Below the pieces are notes generated by a model. It made no database searches, was not told the DNA's origin, and saw only the letters and a program-made list of their open reading frames with translations. Shown piece by piece: positions 8,092-14,806 of a stretch of 14,806 bases of DNA; the first letter of the stretch is position 1, and every line of letters begins with the position of its first letter. Source of the stretch: an uncultured Muribaculaceae bacterium. Its GTDB lineage: Bacteria; Bacteroidota; Bacteroidia; Bacteroidales; Muribaculaceae. The translations under genes and the position numbers were made by a program. The stretch lies in contig CAJUBL010000066.1 of the NCBI GenBank assembly GCA_910584665.1, positions 1 to 14,806 of the forward strand. The letters are read 5' to 3'.

Positions 8092-8647
8092 AGCGACAGA
8101 GAAGAAACGGTGTTTCTGGGCGAATCCTAAAAATCCGCTATATATCAGGTACCACGATGAGGAATGGGGACGACCGGTGCATGATGACGACCGGTTGCTG
8201 GAACTGCTGATTCTGGAGAGTTTCCAGGCCGGACTGTCTTGGGAATGCATACTGAACAAACGGGAGGCGTTCCGCGAGGCGTTTGAAGGATTCGACCGGG
8301 ATCGGATTCTGGCATTTGATGAATCCCGGATTGAAGAGCTTATGCTGAATCAGGGCATTATCCGTAACCGGGCCAAGATCAGGGCGGCAGTCACTAACAC
8401 TGCGGTATTCAAGGCGATTCAGGAAGAATTCGGCTCGTTTGACCGCTATCTGTCCGCTTTCAGTCCTGAAAAGCCTATAATTGACCATGTTTCAACTACT
8501 TCAGCCATTTCAGATGCGATTTCGGCAGACCTGCGCAAAAGGGGCATGAAGTTTGTCGGTTCCACCACCATTCACGCTTTCCTCCAGTCTGTAGGCATCA
8601 TCAATTCCCATCAGCCCGACTGTTACCTGCACCCTTGCCGGCACTGA
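8084..8647 (+). CDS. tag: DNA-3-methyladenine glycosylase I
   Basis: Tag excises 3-methyladenine from alkylated DNA, the first step of base-excision repair. The protein is 187 residues, matching the family. The zinc-binding residues are all present: Cys10 in RCFWAN, His24 in YHDEEWG, and His176 and Cys180 in HQPDC (E. coli Cys4, His17, His175, Cys179). The substrate-pocket segment LESFQAGLSWE (44-54) holds Glu45, equivalent to E. coli Glu38. IIRNRAKIRA (92-101), EEFGSFDRYL (114-123) and LRKRGMKFVGST (150-161) are further family marks. The ATG at 8084 gives the canonical N-terminus. It lies inside the preceding HEAT-like gene (8-base overlap), so translation is probably coupled. It converges on the rRNA methyltransferase gene. 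Confidence 0.95.
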   Translation: MTEATEKKRCFWANPKNPLYIRYHDEEWGRPVHDDDRLLELLILESFQAGLSWECILNKREAFREAFEGFDRDRILAFDESRIEELMLNQGIIRNRAKIRAAVTNTAVFKAIQEEFGSFDRYLSAFSPEKPIIDHVSTTSAISDAISADLRKRGMKFVGSTTIHAFLQSVGIINSHQPDCYLHPCRH

Positions 8648-8658
8648 TGGCAAGGTGC
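8629..8658. terminator. Hairpin over the tag stop codon
   Basis: GCACC(C)TTGCC (8629-8639) can pair with GGCAAGGTGC (8649-8658), a 10-pair stem with one bulged C around a 9-base loop that includes the tag TGA. There is no T-tract on either side, so it would need Rho or act as an RNA-end stabiliser. It sits where the two convergent transcripts meet. Confidence 0.35.
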
Positions 8659-8746
8659 CGATGCGTGCCGTCAATGAGGCTTTTATGGCATTTACCTTTG
8701 AGCATAATGTAGTATGTCTGTGGTATTGAAGAAGTCGGTTGGCCGG

Positions 8747-10129
8747 TCAGTGGCGTAGGATGCGCCACTGGGGCGGGTATAGGTTGTTGGCGCGGGAGCC
8801 GAGGTTCTTTACCCATCCGAGGGGGATGTCGTTGTGGGTCAGCAGTATGTGGCCCTTGGGGGCCTCCTCCGGTATTTTCAGGGTGTCGCGTCGCAGGTAG
8901 GCGAGGGCGGTCTCGCGGTCCGCTTCAACCGTCGTTATCCGGTCGCGTTCGAGTATGGTTGACATTGCGAGTCCCTGTGAGGGTATCAGGTCCCGGCCTT
9001 TGACTGTGGCGAGTTCTACGCCTTGCATTATGATGTCGAGTGACTGCGACAGAGTGTCGGCCAGCGGTTTCCATTGCGGGGGGATGCCGTAAAGGGTGTT
9101 GCCGTCAAGGCGGGGATGCAGTGTGTCCGGTATCCACGGGGGGAGCCGGAACGGCAGTCTGTCAGATCTGGTGTTTTTTGTCCTGTCGCGTCGTCGGGAT
9201 GCGGTTTCGCTGTCAGGCTTGCGCAGTACTGCCATGAACAGACCTTCTCCGTCAGTCAGGTGCGGCATGAAGCGGTAGCATGGATGTGGTGTGCCTATGC
9301 CGGGAAGTATTCCGTCCATGTCGGGGGTGGTGGGGATGGCGACCGGAATGGCGCCGTATGTTTCGGTGATGTAGTCTATAATCTCTTCGTTCTCGGAGCG
9401 GTTGAATGTGCAGGTGCTGTATATGAGATATCCGCCCGGTCTGAGCGCCGGCCACAGGTTGTCGATGATCTCGCGCTGGCGTGAGGTGCATTGGTCAATC
9501 AGGGCCGGTGACCACTGGGTGACGGCTTCCGGATCCTTGCGCATCATGCCCTCGCCCGAGCAGGGCACATCGGCGGCAATGATATCGAAGGTGGAATGCA
9601 GCCTGCTGTAACGGCGTGTGTCTCCGCGGCTCACGATGACGGCCGGGTAGCCCCATTTGATTAGATTCTCACGCAGTATCTCGGCGCGGCGGAAGTCCCA
9701 CTCGTTGGCGACGACAAGTGATCCCTGTGGCAGAGAGTCGATGGCGGCTGTGGTTTTTCCGCCCGGGGCGGCGCAGGCGTCAAGATATACGATCGGTTCA
9801 GGGCTGTCGGCTGTCAGAGACCGTATCACATGGCTTATGAACATTGATGACGCGTCCTGTACATAGTATAGGCCCTGATGTATTGCCGGGTCGAGTATGA
9901 ATACCGGGCGGCTGGACAGGTAACGCCCTTGCGGGCACCAGGGTACGGTGCCGCTCAATGGTTCTCCTGCTACGGCCTCGGGGATTGACGGGGATTTGGT
10001 ACGGCTGAAACGTACCGAAGTTGTCGGCGCGGTGCCTCCGAGAGCTTCGATCAGTCCGTCGACGCGGGGTTCCTGTATTGTGAGTGCTTTGATCTCGTCG
10101 ATAAACAGTTGGGGCAGTTGCATGATCAT
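8747..10129 (-). CDS. RsmF-type rRNA (cytosine-C5) methyltransferase
   Basis: A cytoplasmic SAM-dependent enzyme that methylates C5 of a cytosine in RNA, most likely 16S rRNA as in the RsmF/RsmB/NSUN group. Length is 460 residues. An N-terminal substrate-binding part (1-100) precedes the Rossmann methyltransferase fold with SAM motif DACAAPGGKT (117-126), motif IV ADVPCSGEGMM (186-196, Cys190) and motif VI YSTCTF (237-242, Cys240, the nucleophile). The C-terminus (about 320-460, ending GHILLTHNDIPLGWVKNLG then PPQWRIL) is the PUA-like tail typical of RsmF proteins. The frame opens at 10168, but the ATG at 10127-10129 overlaps the phosphatase stop as ATGA and is preferred; an ATG two codons later is also possible. 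The coding strand is C-rich, unlike mfd and namZ. I cannot determine the exact target nucleotide. Confidence 0.9.
   Translation of the reverse strand: MIMQLPQLFIDEIKALTIQEPRVDGLIEALGGTAPTTSVRFSRTKSPSIPEAVAGEPLSGTVPWCPQGRYLSSRPVFILDPAIHQGLYYVQDASSMFISHVIRSLTADSPEPIVYLDACAAPGGKTTAAIDSLPQGSLVVANEWDFRRAEILRENLIKWGYPAVIVSRGDTRRYSRLHSTFDIIAADVPCSGEGMMRKDPEAVTQWSPALIDQCTSRQREIIDNLWPALRPGGYLIYSTCTFNRSENEEIIDYITETYGAIPVAIPTTPDMDGILPGIGTPHPCYRFMPHLTDGEGLFMAVLRKPDSETASRRRDRTKNTRSDRLPFRLPPWIPDTLHPRLDGNTLYGIPPQWKPLADTLSQSLDIIMQGVELATVKGRDLIPSQGLAMSTILERDRITTVEADRETALAYLRRDTLKIPEEAPKGHILLTHNDIPLGWVKNLGSRANNLYPPQWRILRH
8748..8770. repeat. Perfect hairpin at the end of the rRNA methyltransferase gene
   Basis: CAGTGGCG (8748-8755) and CGCCACTG (8763-8770) form a perfect 8-base inverted repeat with a 7-base loop, covering the last codons and stop of the methyltransferase gene. 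No T-tract follows on either strand. It may protect mRNA ends or aid Rho-dependent termination between convergent genes, or be incidental to the coding sequence. Confidence 0.4.
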
Positions 10130-11916
10130 TGTGTGATGGGTTCGGCTTTGTCGGCGTTTGCTGTCCACAGGCGTCTGACGTCGCTCCAGCGGTAGTACCC
10201 GCCCGGTAGTGCCTGAAGAGGGAGCGAGGCCGTGCGCTCGTTGTGCCGCAGGAGTATGAGCGGTTCGTCACCGCGGCGGGAGGTCAGGAGGACTACCTGC
10301 AGGTTGGCGCCCATAGGGGTGAGCAGGAAGTCGGTCCACCGACCGTCGATGTCGCTGGGAGATCCGACGGATGCGTCGGCACCTTCAATGTTCATCAGGG
10401 CCATAAGTCTCATCAGGGCGGTGTCGTGGCCGAAGCGGAGTGTCACGGAGCGGTCGGTGCGCAGTCCCATGACAGCACTGTCAATATCGACCGTGAAGTG
10501 TCGCAGAAGGGAGGCCGCGCTACGTGGTCCGGGAGCACCGGTGGCCGGGTTGTTGGCGTGCAGGTAATACATCTTGTAATTGAGACAGCTCCACAGATGG
10601 TAGAGTTCGTCGGAGGTGAAGATGTCGAGGAGTTCGACCCCCGGCTCTACATCCTGAGTGTCGACAGCGATATCATGAAGCAGCCACATCATGCGTACGG
10701 GGCGGCTTATGCCTGCCGGATCGGTGAAGAGTGCCGCCATCAGTCTGCCGGGTTCCAGTACCGAGTCCCGCCATGCCTCGAGGTCGTTCCACCATGGTGC
10801 CGAGGAGTTGTTGACGGCTTTCATTTCGGGGTTGGAGTATGATATGAACCGCATGTCGCCGGGAGAGGCGTGCCGTCTGATGCTGAGAGACGGGTTCAGT
10901 TCCTTGAGCCGCTCGTTGAATGCGGCCATGCTTATGATGCATCGGGGTGTTGTCGAACTGTATGATTCGATATGCCGGGCGGTGTCGGTGAACAGTGTCG
11001 GAAAGCGTCTGAACATGCGTTCGGCGATCTGGCGGTGCTGGCGTTCGCCTAAGGGTGACAGTGCGCCGCCGTTGCCCTCGGCCTGGTCAACAATGATCCG
11101 CAGACGTTCTCTCACGTCGCGACCCAGTGGGGTGAGTCCGCCGGCATTGGCGGCGCTGTCCATGGCGGCCATGGCTTCGGTGTATTCCCATGTCCTGTTG
11201 AGCCAGCGTGATCCGTGACGGCCGTAATGACTCAGAAATGACACCTCGTAGCCGTCGGGCAGGGGGGGCATCTCGTCGGTGGTGAAAGGATATGCGTAGT
11301 ATATTCCGCCCGAGCGGCCCGGTTCTTCAGCTATGAGCCGGCGTGTGGTTCTGGGGGTGTTGTCGATGATATGTGCGGTCCAGTTGATTTCAAGCGGATT
11401 GCCCTGCATCGAGATTATGAGCGGAAACGTCGTGTCGTTGAGTACTGATATTGTGGCGCCTGACGGTCGGTTCACAGCGGTGACGGTTTTGTCGTCGGGG
11501 GCCGATGTACGGGTCCAGCGGAGATTGTTGAGGGTCGTTTCCCCTGTCTTTATGAGTTCCCCGAGGGAGAGACGTGACAGGATAGCAAAAGTTTCGCCTG
11601 GCGGGAGAGTCACATGATTGCCATCCTCGGGCATAAGGAATGAGAGCGAAGAGCCTCGCCCGACAGCTTCAGGCGACATGGTATAGGATCCGTGCCATGT
11701 CTTGAGATTGCGCACTATGTCCCACGACATTACAACCGATCCGTCGGCCTGGCGGCAGAATGATGTGTTGAACCGCCGCGTTTGTCCGTGCAGCCTGTAG
11801 GTGATCTTCACCGAGTCACATGTCATGGCAACGGCAGATGCCGGCATGAATAGTCCGATAAAGAGCAGTTTAATGAAGAGTATCCGAGTAATGTGTGAAT
11901 GGTTAAATACATCCAT
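10126..11916 (-). CDS. Secreted histidine-acid phosphatase with an extra N-terminal domain
   Basis: A 596-residue exported protein: basic start, hydrophobic core ILFIKLLFIGLFMPASAVA (12-30), cut near 28-30. Residues about 210-590 form a branch-2 histidine acid phosphatase: RHGSRW (233-238) with the histidine that is phosphorylated, SYSSTTPRCIISMAAF (318-333) matching the family's second arginine segment, and FGHDTA (495-500) supplying the His-Asp proton donor. Family relatives include bacterial MINPP-type phytases and glucose-1-phosphatases, so a phosphorylated sugar or inositol phosphate in the periplasm is a plausible substrate (inference). Residues about 35-205 are extra: a beta-rich region (SWDIVRNLKTWHGSY, LPPGETFAILSR) I cannot assign to a named domain. 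It overlaps the methyltransferase gene by 4 bases (ATGA) and starts 39 bases past the AT-rich gene upstream. I see no clear promoter in that gap. Confidence 0.87.
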   Translation of the reverse strand: MDVFNHSHITRILFIKLLFIGLFMPASAVAMTCDSVKITYRLHGQTRRFNTSFCRQADGSVVMSWDIVRNLKTWHGSYTMSPEAVGRGSSLSFLMPEDGNHVTLPPGETFAILSRLSLGELIKTGETTLNNLRWTRTSAPDDKTVTAVNRPSGATISVLNDTTFPLIISMQGNPLEINWTAHIIDNTPRTTRRLIAEEPGRSGGIYYAYPFTTDEMPPLPDGYEVSFLSHYGRHGSRWLNRTWEYTEAMAAMDSAANAGGLTPLGRDVRERLRIIVDQAEGNGGALSPLGERQHRQIAERMFRRFPTLFTDTARHIESYSSTTPRCIISMAAFNERLKELNPSLSIRRHASPGDMRFISYSNPEMKAVNNSSAPWWNDLEAWRDSVLEPGRLMAALFTDPAGISRPVRMMWLLHDIAVDTQDVEPGVELLDIFTSDELYHLWSCLNYKMYYLHANNPATGAPGPRSAASLLRHFTVDIDSAVMGLRTDRSVTLRFGHDTALMRLMALMNIEGADASVGSPSDIDGRWTDFLLTPMGANLQVVLLTSRRGDEPLILLRHNERTASLPLQALPGGYYRWSDVRRLWTANADKAEPITQ

Positions 11917-11949
11917 AATATTGAGGACGGGATGATATTCGCTTAAAAT

Positions 11950-11962
11950 ATTGTATTACAAT
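11950..11962. repeat. Small palindrome at the stop of the T9SS gene
   Basis: ATTGTATTACAAT is a perfect 6+1+6 palindrome covering the TAA of the upstream AT-rich gene. On the minus strand a short TATTTTAA follows it. The stem is too weak and AT-rich to call a terminator with confidence. It marks the point where base composition changes. Confidence 0.2.
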
Positions 11963-13926
11963 TTTATTTTTTTTGTTAATATTTTTCCGGATTCAGTTTG
12001 TACTCGAATTAAATATAATCCTTTGGGCAAAGTTGTAGTATCAATACTATCGCCTCTTTTATATATACCGGTTAATGACATTGATGTACCATATATGTTC
12101 AACGGCAGTATCTTGTATGTTGCTGTATTTAGACATTTAATTTTTAAGCTGTTGTCATATATTTCAATATTGATATTTTGTTCAGATGCTGGATTTATGA
12201 TTAATTGTTCGCTTCTCGTTGATCCATTATCGTTGTAATATATGGCTGTAAGTTTAGTTTCAAATTCTTTATCAACAGTAGCTATAAAATACCCTTTTTT
12301 AAAATCAGTTACTTCATATTTAATAGGAAGTCTTGCGCCTTCATCAAGTTGTTCAACAATAACTTTATTTGTTCCTTCAAGATTTTTTATTCCAATTTTA
12401 ACATCATGCACGTATTCATCATCAGGTGATGAGTATGCTTCAATTTCATTTGCTGGTCCAATAAAATCCAATTGGCCAATTTGAGGAATATCGTCAATAA
12501 CATAATAATGTGGGCTGAACACAATATTATCTACTCGATCTATAGATGTTCTGGTAATTCTGCATCGCAGATACCCATCGCAAGTACGTGCATAGTCATT
12601 ATCCGGGAAATGCAACTGTAATCCAGAAAGATTAAATGCTTCGACTGCAGAATTAACAGGAATGTTATCAATTAAGTCCCATGTCCCATCTTTTTTTAGA
12701 AAGCAGATTATAAATTCGTCCGATAATCTTGCATAATATTCTCCAAACCGGCTACTATATGGTAAACTGATTTCTTTGACGTCAACATAGGTAGATGTTG
12801 AATCATTGCCATTATAGTCCCTGACAATGGTATTAATAGCATTATCTCTATTGTGATTTTTATAACTATTTTTATTAGTCGGTAATGTTATCGAACCTTT
12901 ATATGGAATGAATTTATCAGTTGATGTTCCTGTACTACTACCTGAGGAAATATTTCCTGTGTATATTGCTGTTTGCCAACCAAGAGCATAATAAAAAAAA
13001 TACAAAATATTATGATCAGCAATATCTCTGTTGATATATCCTTTTGCAAAATTATGATCAAGAATATTTGTAATATTTTCATTATCAGCTTTTATAAAAC
13101 TATTTAATGATATTCCGTCTTCCCATGTCGTTGGCGCATATAAATCTAAATTACCATAGACACCTACATTTATTGGTAAAGAGCCTGTGGTAGCTTTTGT
13201 ATATGCTATGCTATTATCTTTTGTATTAAGACTTTCGAGTACCAAACTTTCAAAGTAGGTTGGCTTATAATTTTCAACAAATACTTTTTTTTGTGCGTTA
13301 TTGCCTCTTAGATTGCATGAAATCCCAATGCCTTTTGCGATTTCTCGAAGGATAAGTGTTACAAAGTCATATTTATCGGACAATTCATTTTCTAAAGAAA
13401 ACGAAATATCATCAAGGAATTTTTCATTGATAGTAATTGTAAAGTCGTATTGATCAAAAAAATCAGGTGTATTAGCCATAAAAGTGAAATTTGTATTAAT
13501 GCCATAATCGGTTTCACTTACTATAACTCGTTTTATTTGTGGTAAAGTAAATCTATCACATGATATTACTGTCCTGTAATCCTTATCAAATGTCGGGCAT
13601 GTTGTTCTGCATAGGAAATTCGCCCCAGATCCTCTTATATTGCCTACTTTAGCCAGTATTTTTATGGGCATAGATTGAGGTAGTTGTTCTTCCCAAATTT
13701 TACAAGCATATTCAAATGCTCCTTTCATTTGGTTGTTCCAGTTTCCTTCATAGTCAACTTTGATAACAGTTCCTCCATTAATTTCACGTATGGCATTTAG
13801 CCCCTTAAATAAACCGACATAGTTATCTGAATAGTAAGTATCATTATCAAGAATGTGTTGAGATTTAGCCGACATTCCTGATACGAAGATGATTATTAAA
13901 ATGATGATGTTTTGTAATTTTATCAT
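11956..13926 (-). CDS. T9SS-secreted matrixin-like protein with degenerate active site
   Basis: A 656-residue exported protein: signal peptide about 1-23 (hydrophobic IIILIIIFVSG), and a C-terminal T9SS type A sorting domain (about 585-656, ending LPKGLYLIRVQ then TKKIKL). The 35-320 region follows the pattern of Bacteroidota secreted zinc metalloproteases: FEYACKIWEEQLP (71-83), the helix FVTLILREIAKGIGIS (188-203) where active members read HExxHGxG, PTYFES (222-227), DLYAPTTWEDGISLNSF (261-277) and a YALGW close (313-317). The zinc ligands are replaced: Arg194 and Lys198 stand where His is expected, and only Glu195 remains. It is therefore probably not a protease, but a binding or structural relative. 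Four cysteines (106, 110, 123, 204) could form disulfides. It is about 30% GC and is coupled to the preceding gene by an ATGA overlap. The family link rests on motif pattern only. Confidence 0.75.
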   Translation of the reverse strand: MIKLQNIIILIIIFVSGMSAKSQHILDNDTYYSDNYVGLFKGLNAIREINGGTVIKVDYEGNWNNQMKGAFEYACKIWEEQLPQSMPIKILAKVGNIRGSGANFLCRTTCPTFDKDYRTVISCDRFTLPQIKRVIVSETDYGINTNFTFMANTPDFFDQYDFTITINEKFLDDISFSLENELSDKYDFVTLILREIAKGIGISCNLRGNNAQKKVFVENYKPTYFESLVLESLNTKDNSIAYTKATTGSLPINVGVYGNLDLYAPTTWEDGISLNSFIKADNENITNILDHNFAKGYINRDIADHNILYFFYYALGWQTAIYTGNISSGSSTGTSTDKFIPYKGSITLPTNKNSYKNHNRDNAINTIVRDYNGNDSTSTYVDVKEISLPYSSRFGEYYARLSDEFIICFLKKDGTWDLIDNIPVNSAVEAFNLSGLQLHFPDNDYARTCDGYLRCRITRTSIDRVDNIVFSPHYYVIDDIPQIGQLDFIGPANEIEAYSSPDDEYVHDVKIGIKNLEGTNKVIVEQLDEGARLPIKYEVTDFKKGYFIATVDKEFETKLTAIYYNDNGSTRSEQLIINPASEQNINIEIYDNSLKIKCLNTATYKILPLNIYGTSMSLTGIYKRGDSIDTTTLPKGLYLIRVQTESGKILTKKIKL

Positions 13927-14726
13927 TTTATTAAGAATTTATATGTTTGGTAATAACTGTTATGATCGTAATAACTGATAATATATAATCCAGAAGTGAA
14001 TGTATCTATTTTTATTGGCATGCCGTTGGTCTGATTATAGATACATTTTCCGTTGGATGTATATATTGATACATTGCTTATATCTTCCTCGTTAGTAAAA
14101 TATAATTGTGATGACGATAAGTGAATATTTGATCGGTTACAATTGAGTGATTGTATTCCCGCGTATTCCATTTCAAGCATATCTATGTCATTTAAAATTT
14201 TAGGATCAGTAACAAAATCAGTTGTAAAAATTGTATCACCACGAACATATCCATAGTCATTACCGCTGGAACATTGGAGAAATCGCCCCCAAGATCCGCA
14301 AGTTTCTATTACATGTATCTTTTCTTGACTGTCGACATCATGAATTGTTCCCATTCCCAAAAAAATTCGTTTATTAACGGGAAGTTCGCTTCTAAAGAAC
14401 CATTCACCACTTCGATATATATTGATGCAAGTTGCATTTTCAGTTTCGATTGTCAGTCTTAAATGTGAATTCCGATTCTCAAAATCTACAAGTTCAGTCG
14501 ACCATGCCCCAAAATACTGCCCATTGATTATTTGTGGTTTTGATGGTTTTAATAGGAAACGCAAAGGATATGTTATAACGCTATTATCATTATAAATGAC
14601 TTTAATTTCAACAACATGGGCATATTGTATATCATTTATTGCTTCTTCATATTCTGTAGCTTTGAATTGTTTTTTATACTTGTCAGGGAAAAATTGAAAT
14701 TCCGTAATATTGTCAATCTTTTCCAA
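13923..14726 (-). CDS. T9SS-tailed protein, 5' end incomplete or frameshifted
   Basis: The open frame gives 267 residues from a TTG at 14726. The last 65 residues (LSSSQLYFTNEED, VSIYTSNGKC, TSGLYIISYYD, TYKFLIK) match a T9SS C-terminal sorting domain. The middle is beta-rich with paired features such as SGEWFFRSELP and ETCGSWGRFLQC, and I do not recognise it. There is no signal peptide at this start, though a T9SS cargo needs one. Protein-like sequence continues upstream (LRDTSDDSKNLKNIQ) to an in-frame TAA at 14778-14780. A second frame is open from the window edge to an A6 run (14770-14775), and a one-base shift there would join the two. So the real gene probably starts outside the window and is frameshifted here by mutation or sequencing error. 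It overlaps the next gene by 4 bases (ATGA), so both are made from one mRNA. Confidence 0.6.
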   Translation of the reverse strand: MEKIDNITEFQFFPDKYKKQFKATEYEEAINDIQYAHVVEIKVIYNDNSVITYPLRFLLKPSKPQIINGQYFGAWSTELVDFENRNSHLRLTIETENATCINIYRSGEWFFRSELPVNKRIFLGMGTIHDVDSQEKIHVIETCGSWGRFLQCSSGNDYGYVRGDTIFTTDFVTDPKILNDIDMLEMEYAGIQSLNCNRSNIHLSSSQLYFTNEEDISNVSIYTSNGKCIYNQTNGMPIKIDTFTSGLYIISYYDHNSYYQTYKFLIK

Positions 14727-14806
14727 CTGTATGTTTTTTAAATTCTTTGAATCATCACTAGTGTCTCTTAAAAAATGTTAATCAAATTCGAGGTCCAGCA
14801 TTGGGT

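Noticed and set aside
8693..8700. TACCTTTG promoter-like box between tag and the methyltransferase gene
   Set aside because: There is no -33 TTTG at the right distance, and it points into a convergent gene end.
8601..8816. Minus-strand open frame across the gap between the convergent genes
   Set aside because: It overlaps the ends of both well-supported genes and resembles no protein I know. The gap is only 99 bases.
1..14806. CRISPR arrays, insertion sequences, integrases or phage genes
   Set aside because: No regularly spaced repeats, transposase motifs or terminal inverted repeats were seen on either strand.

Overview
The window looks like chromosomal DNA of a gut-type Bacteroidales, and a Muribaculaceae-like genome is my best guess. 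This is inference. The support is Bacteroidota-type promoters (TTTG, 20 bases, then TAnnTTTG), proteins with type IX secretion (T9SS) C-terminal tails, a tRNA without encoded CCA, and Bacteroidota-style protein families. No stretch longer than 300 bases lacks a gene.

Layout, left to right. Positions 1-147 hold a minus-strand promoter reading out of the window and the region behind mfd. Positions 148-3504 (minus) are mfd, the transcription-repair coupling factor. Just upstream of it are an intrinsic terminator (about 3537-3592), tRNA-Asp (3605-3678) and a strong tRNA promoter (3725-3756), all on the minus strand. Positions 3862-7413 (minus) form a tight three-gene operon, transcribed right to left: namZ (secreted GH171/DUF1343 exo-N-acetylmuramidase), a sodium:solute symporter (4-base ATGA overlap) and a WYL-domain regulator (19-base gap). 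I read it as a peptidoglycan amino-sugar salvage unit with its own regulator.

Divergently, 7540-8647 (plus) carries a small HEAT-like helical protein overlapping tag (3-methyladenine DNA glycosylase I) by 8 bases. Converging on it from the right, 8747-11916 (minus) carries a secreted histidine-acid phosphatase with an extra N-terminal domain, coupled by an ATGA overlap to an RsmF-type rRNA cytosine-C5 methyltransferase.

From about 11,940 to the right edge the base composition drops from roughly 55-60% GC to roughly 30% GC (sampled lines). This AT-rich part holds two coupled minus-strand genes for T9SS-tailed surface or secreted proteins. The larger resembles secreted zinc metalloproteases of the matrixin type, but its HExxH motif reads REIAK, so it is probably a catalytically dead homologue. 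The smaller has no good start codon and looks frameshifted or truncated near the window edge. This AT-rich module is the most unusual part of the window. The rest is largely housekeeping (transcription-coupled repair, alkylation repair, rRNA modification, tRNA) plus cell-wall recycling.
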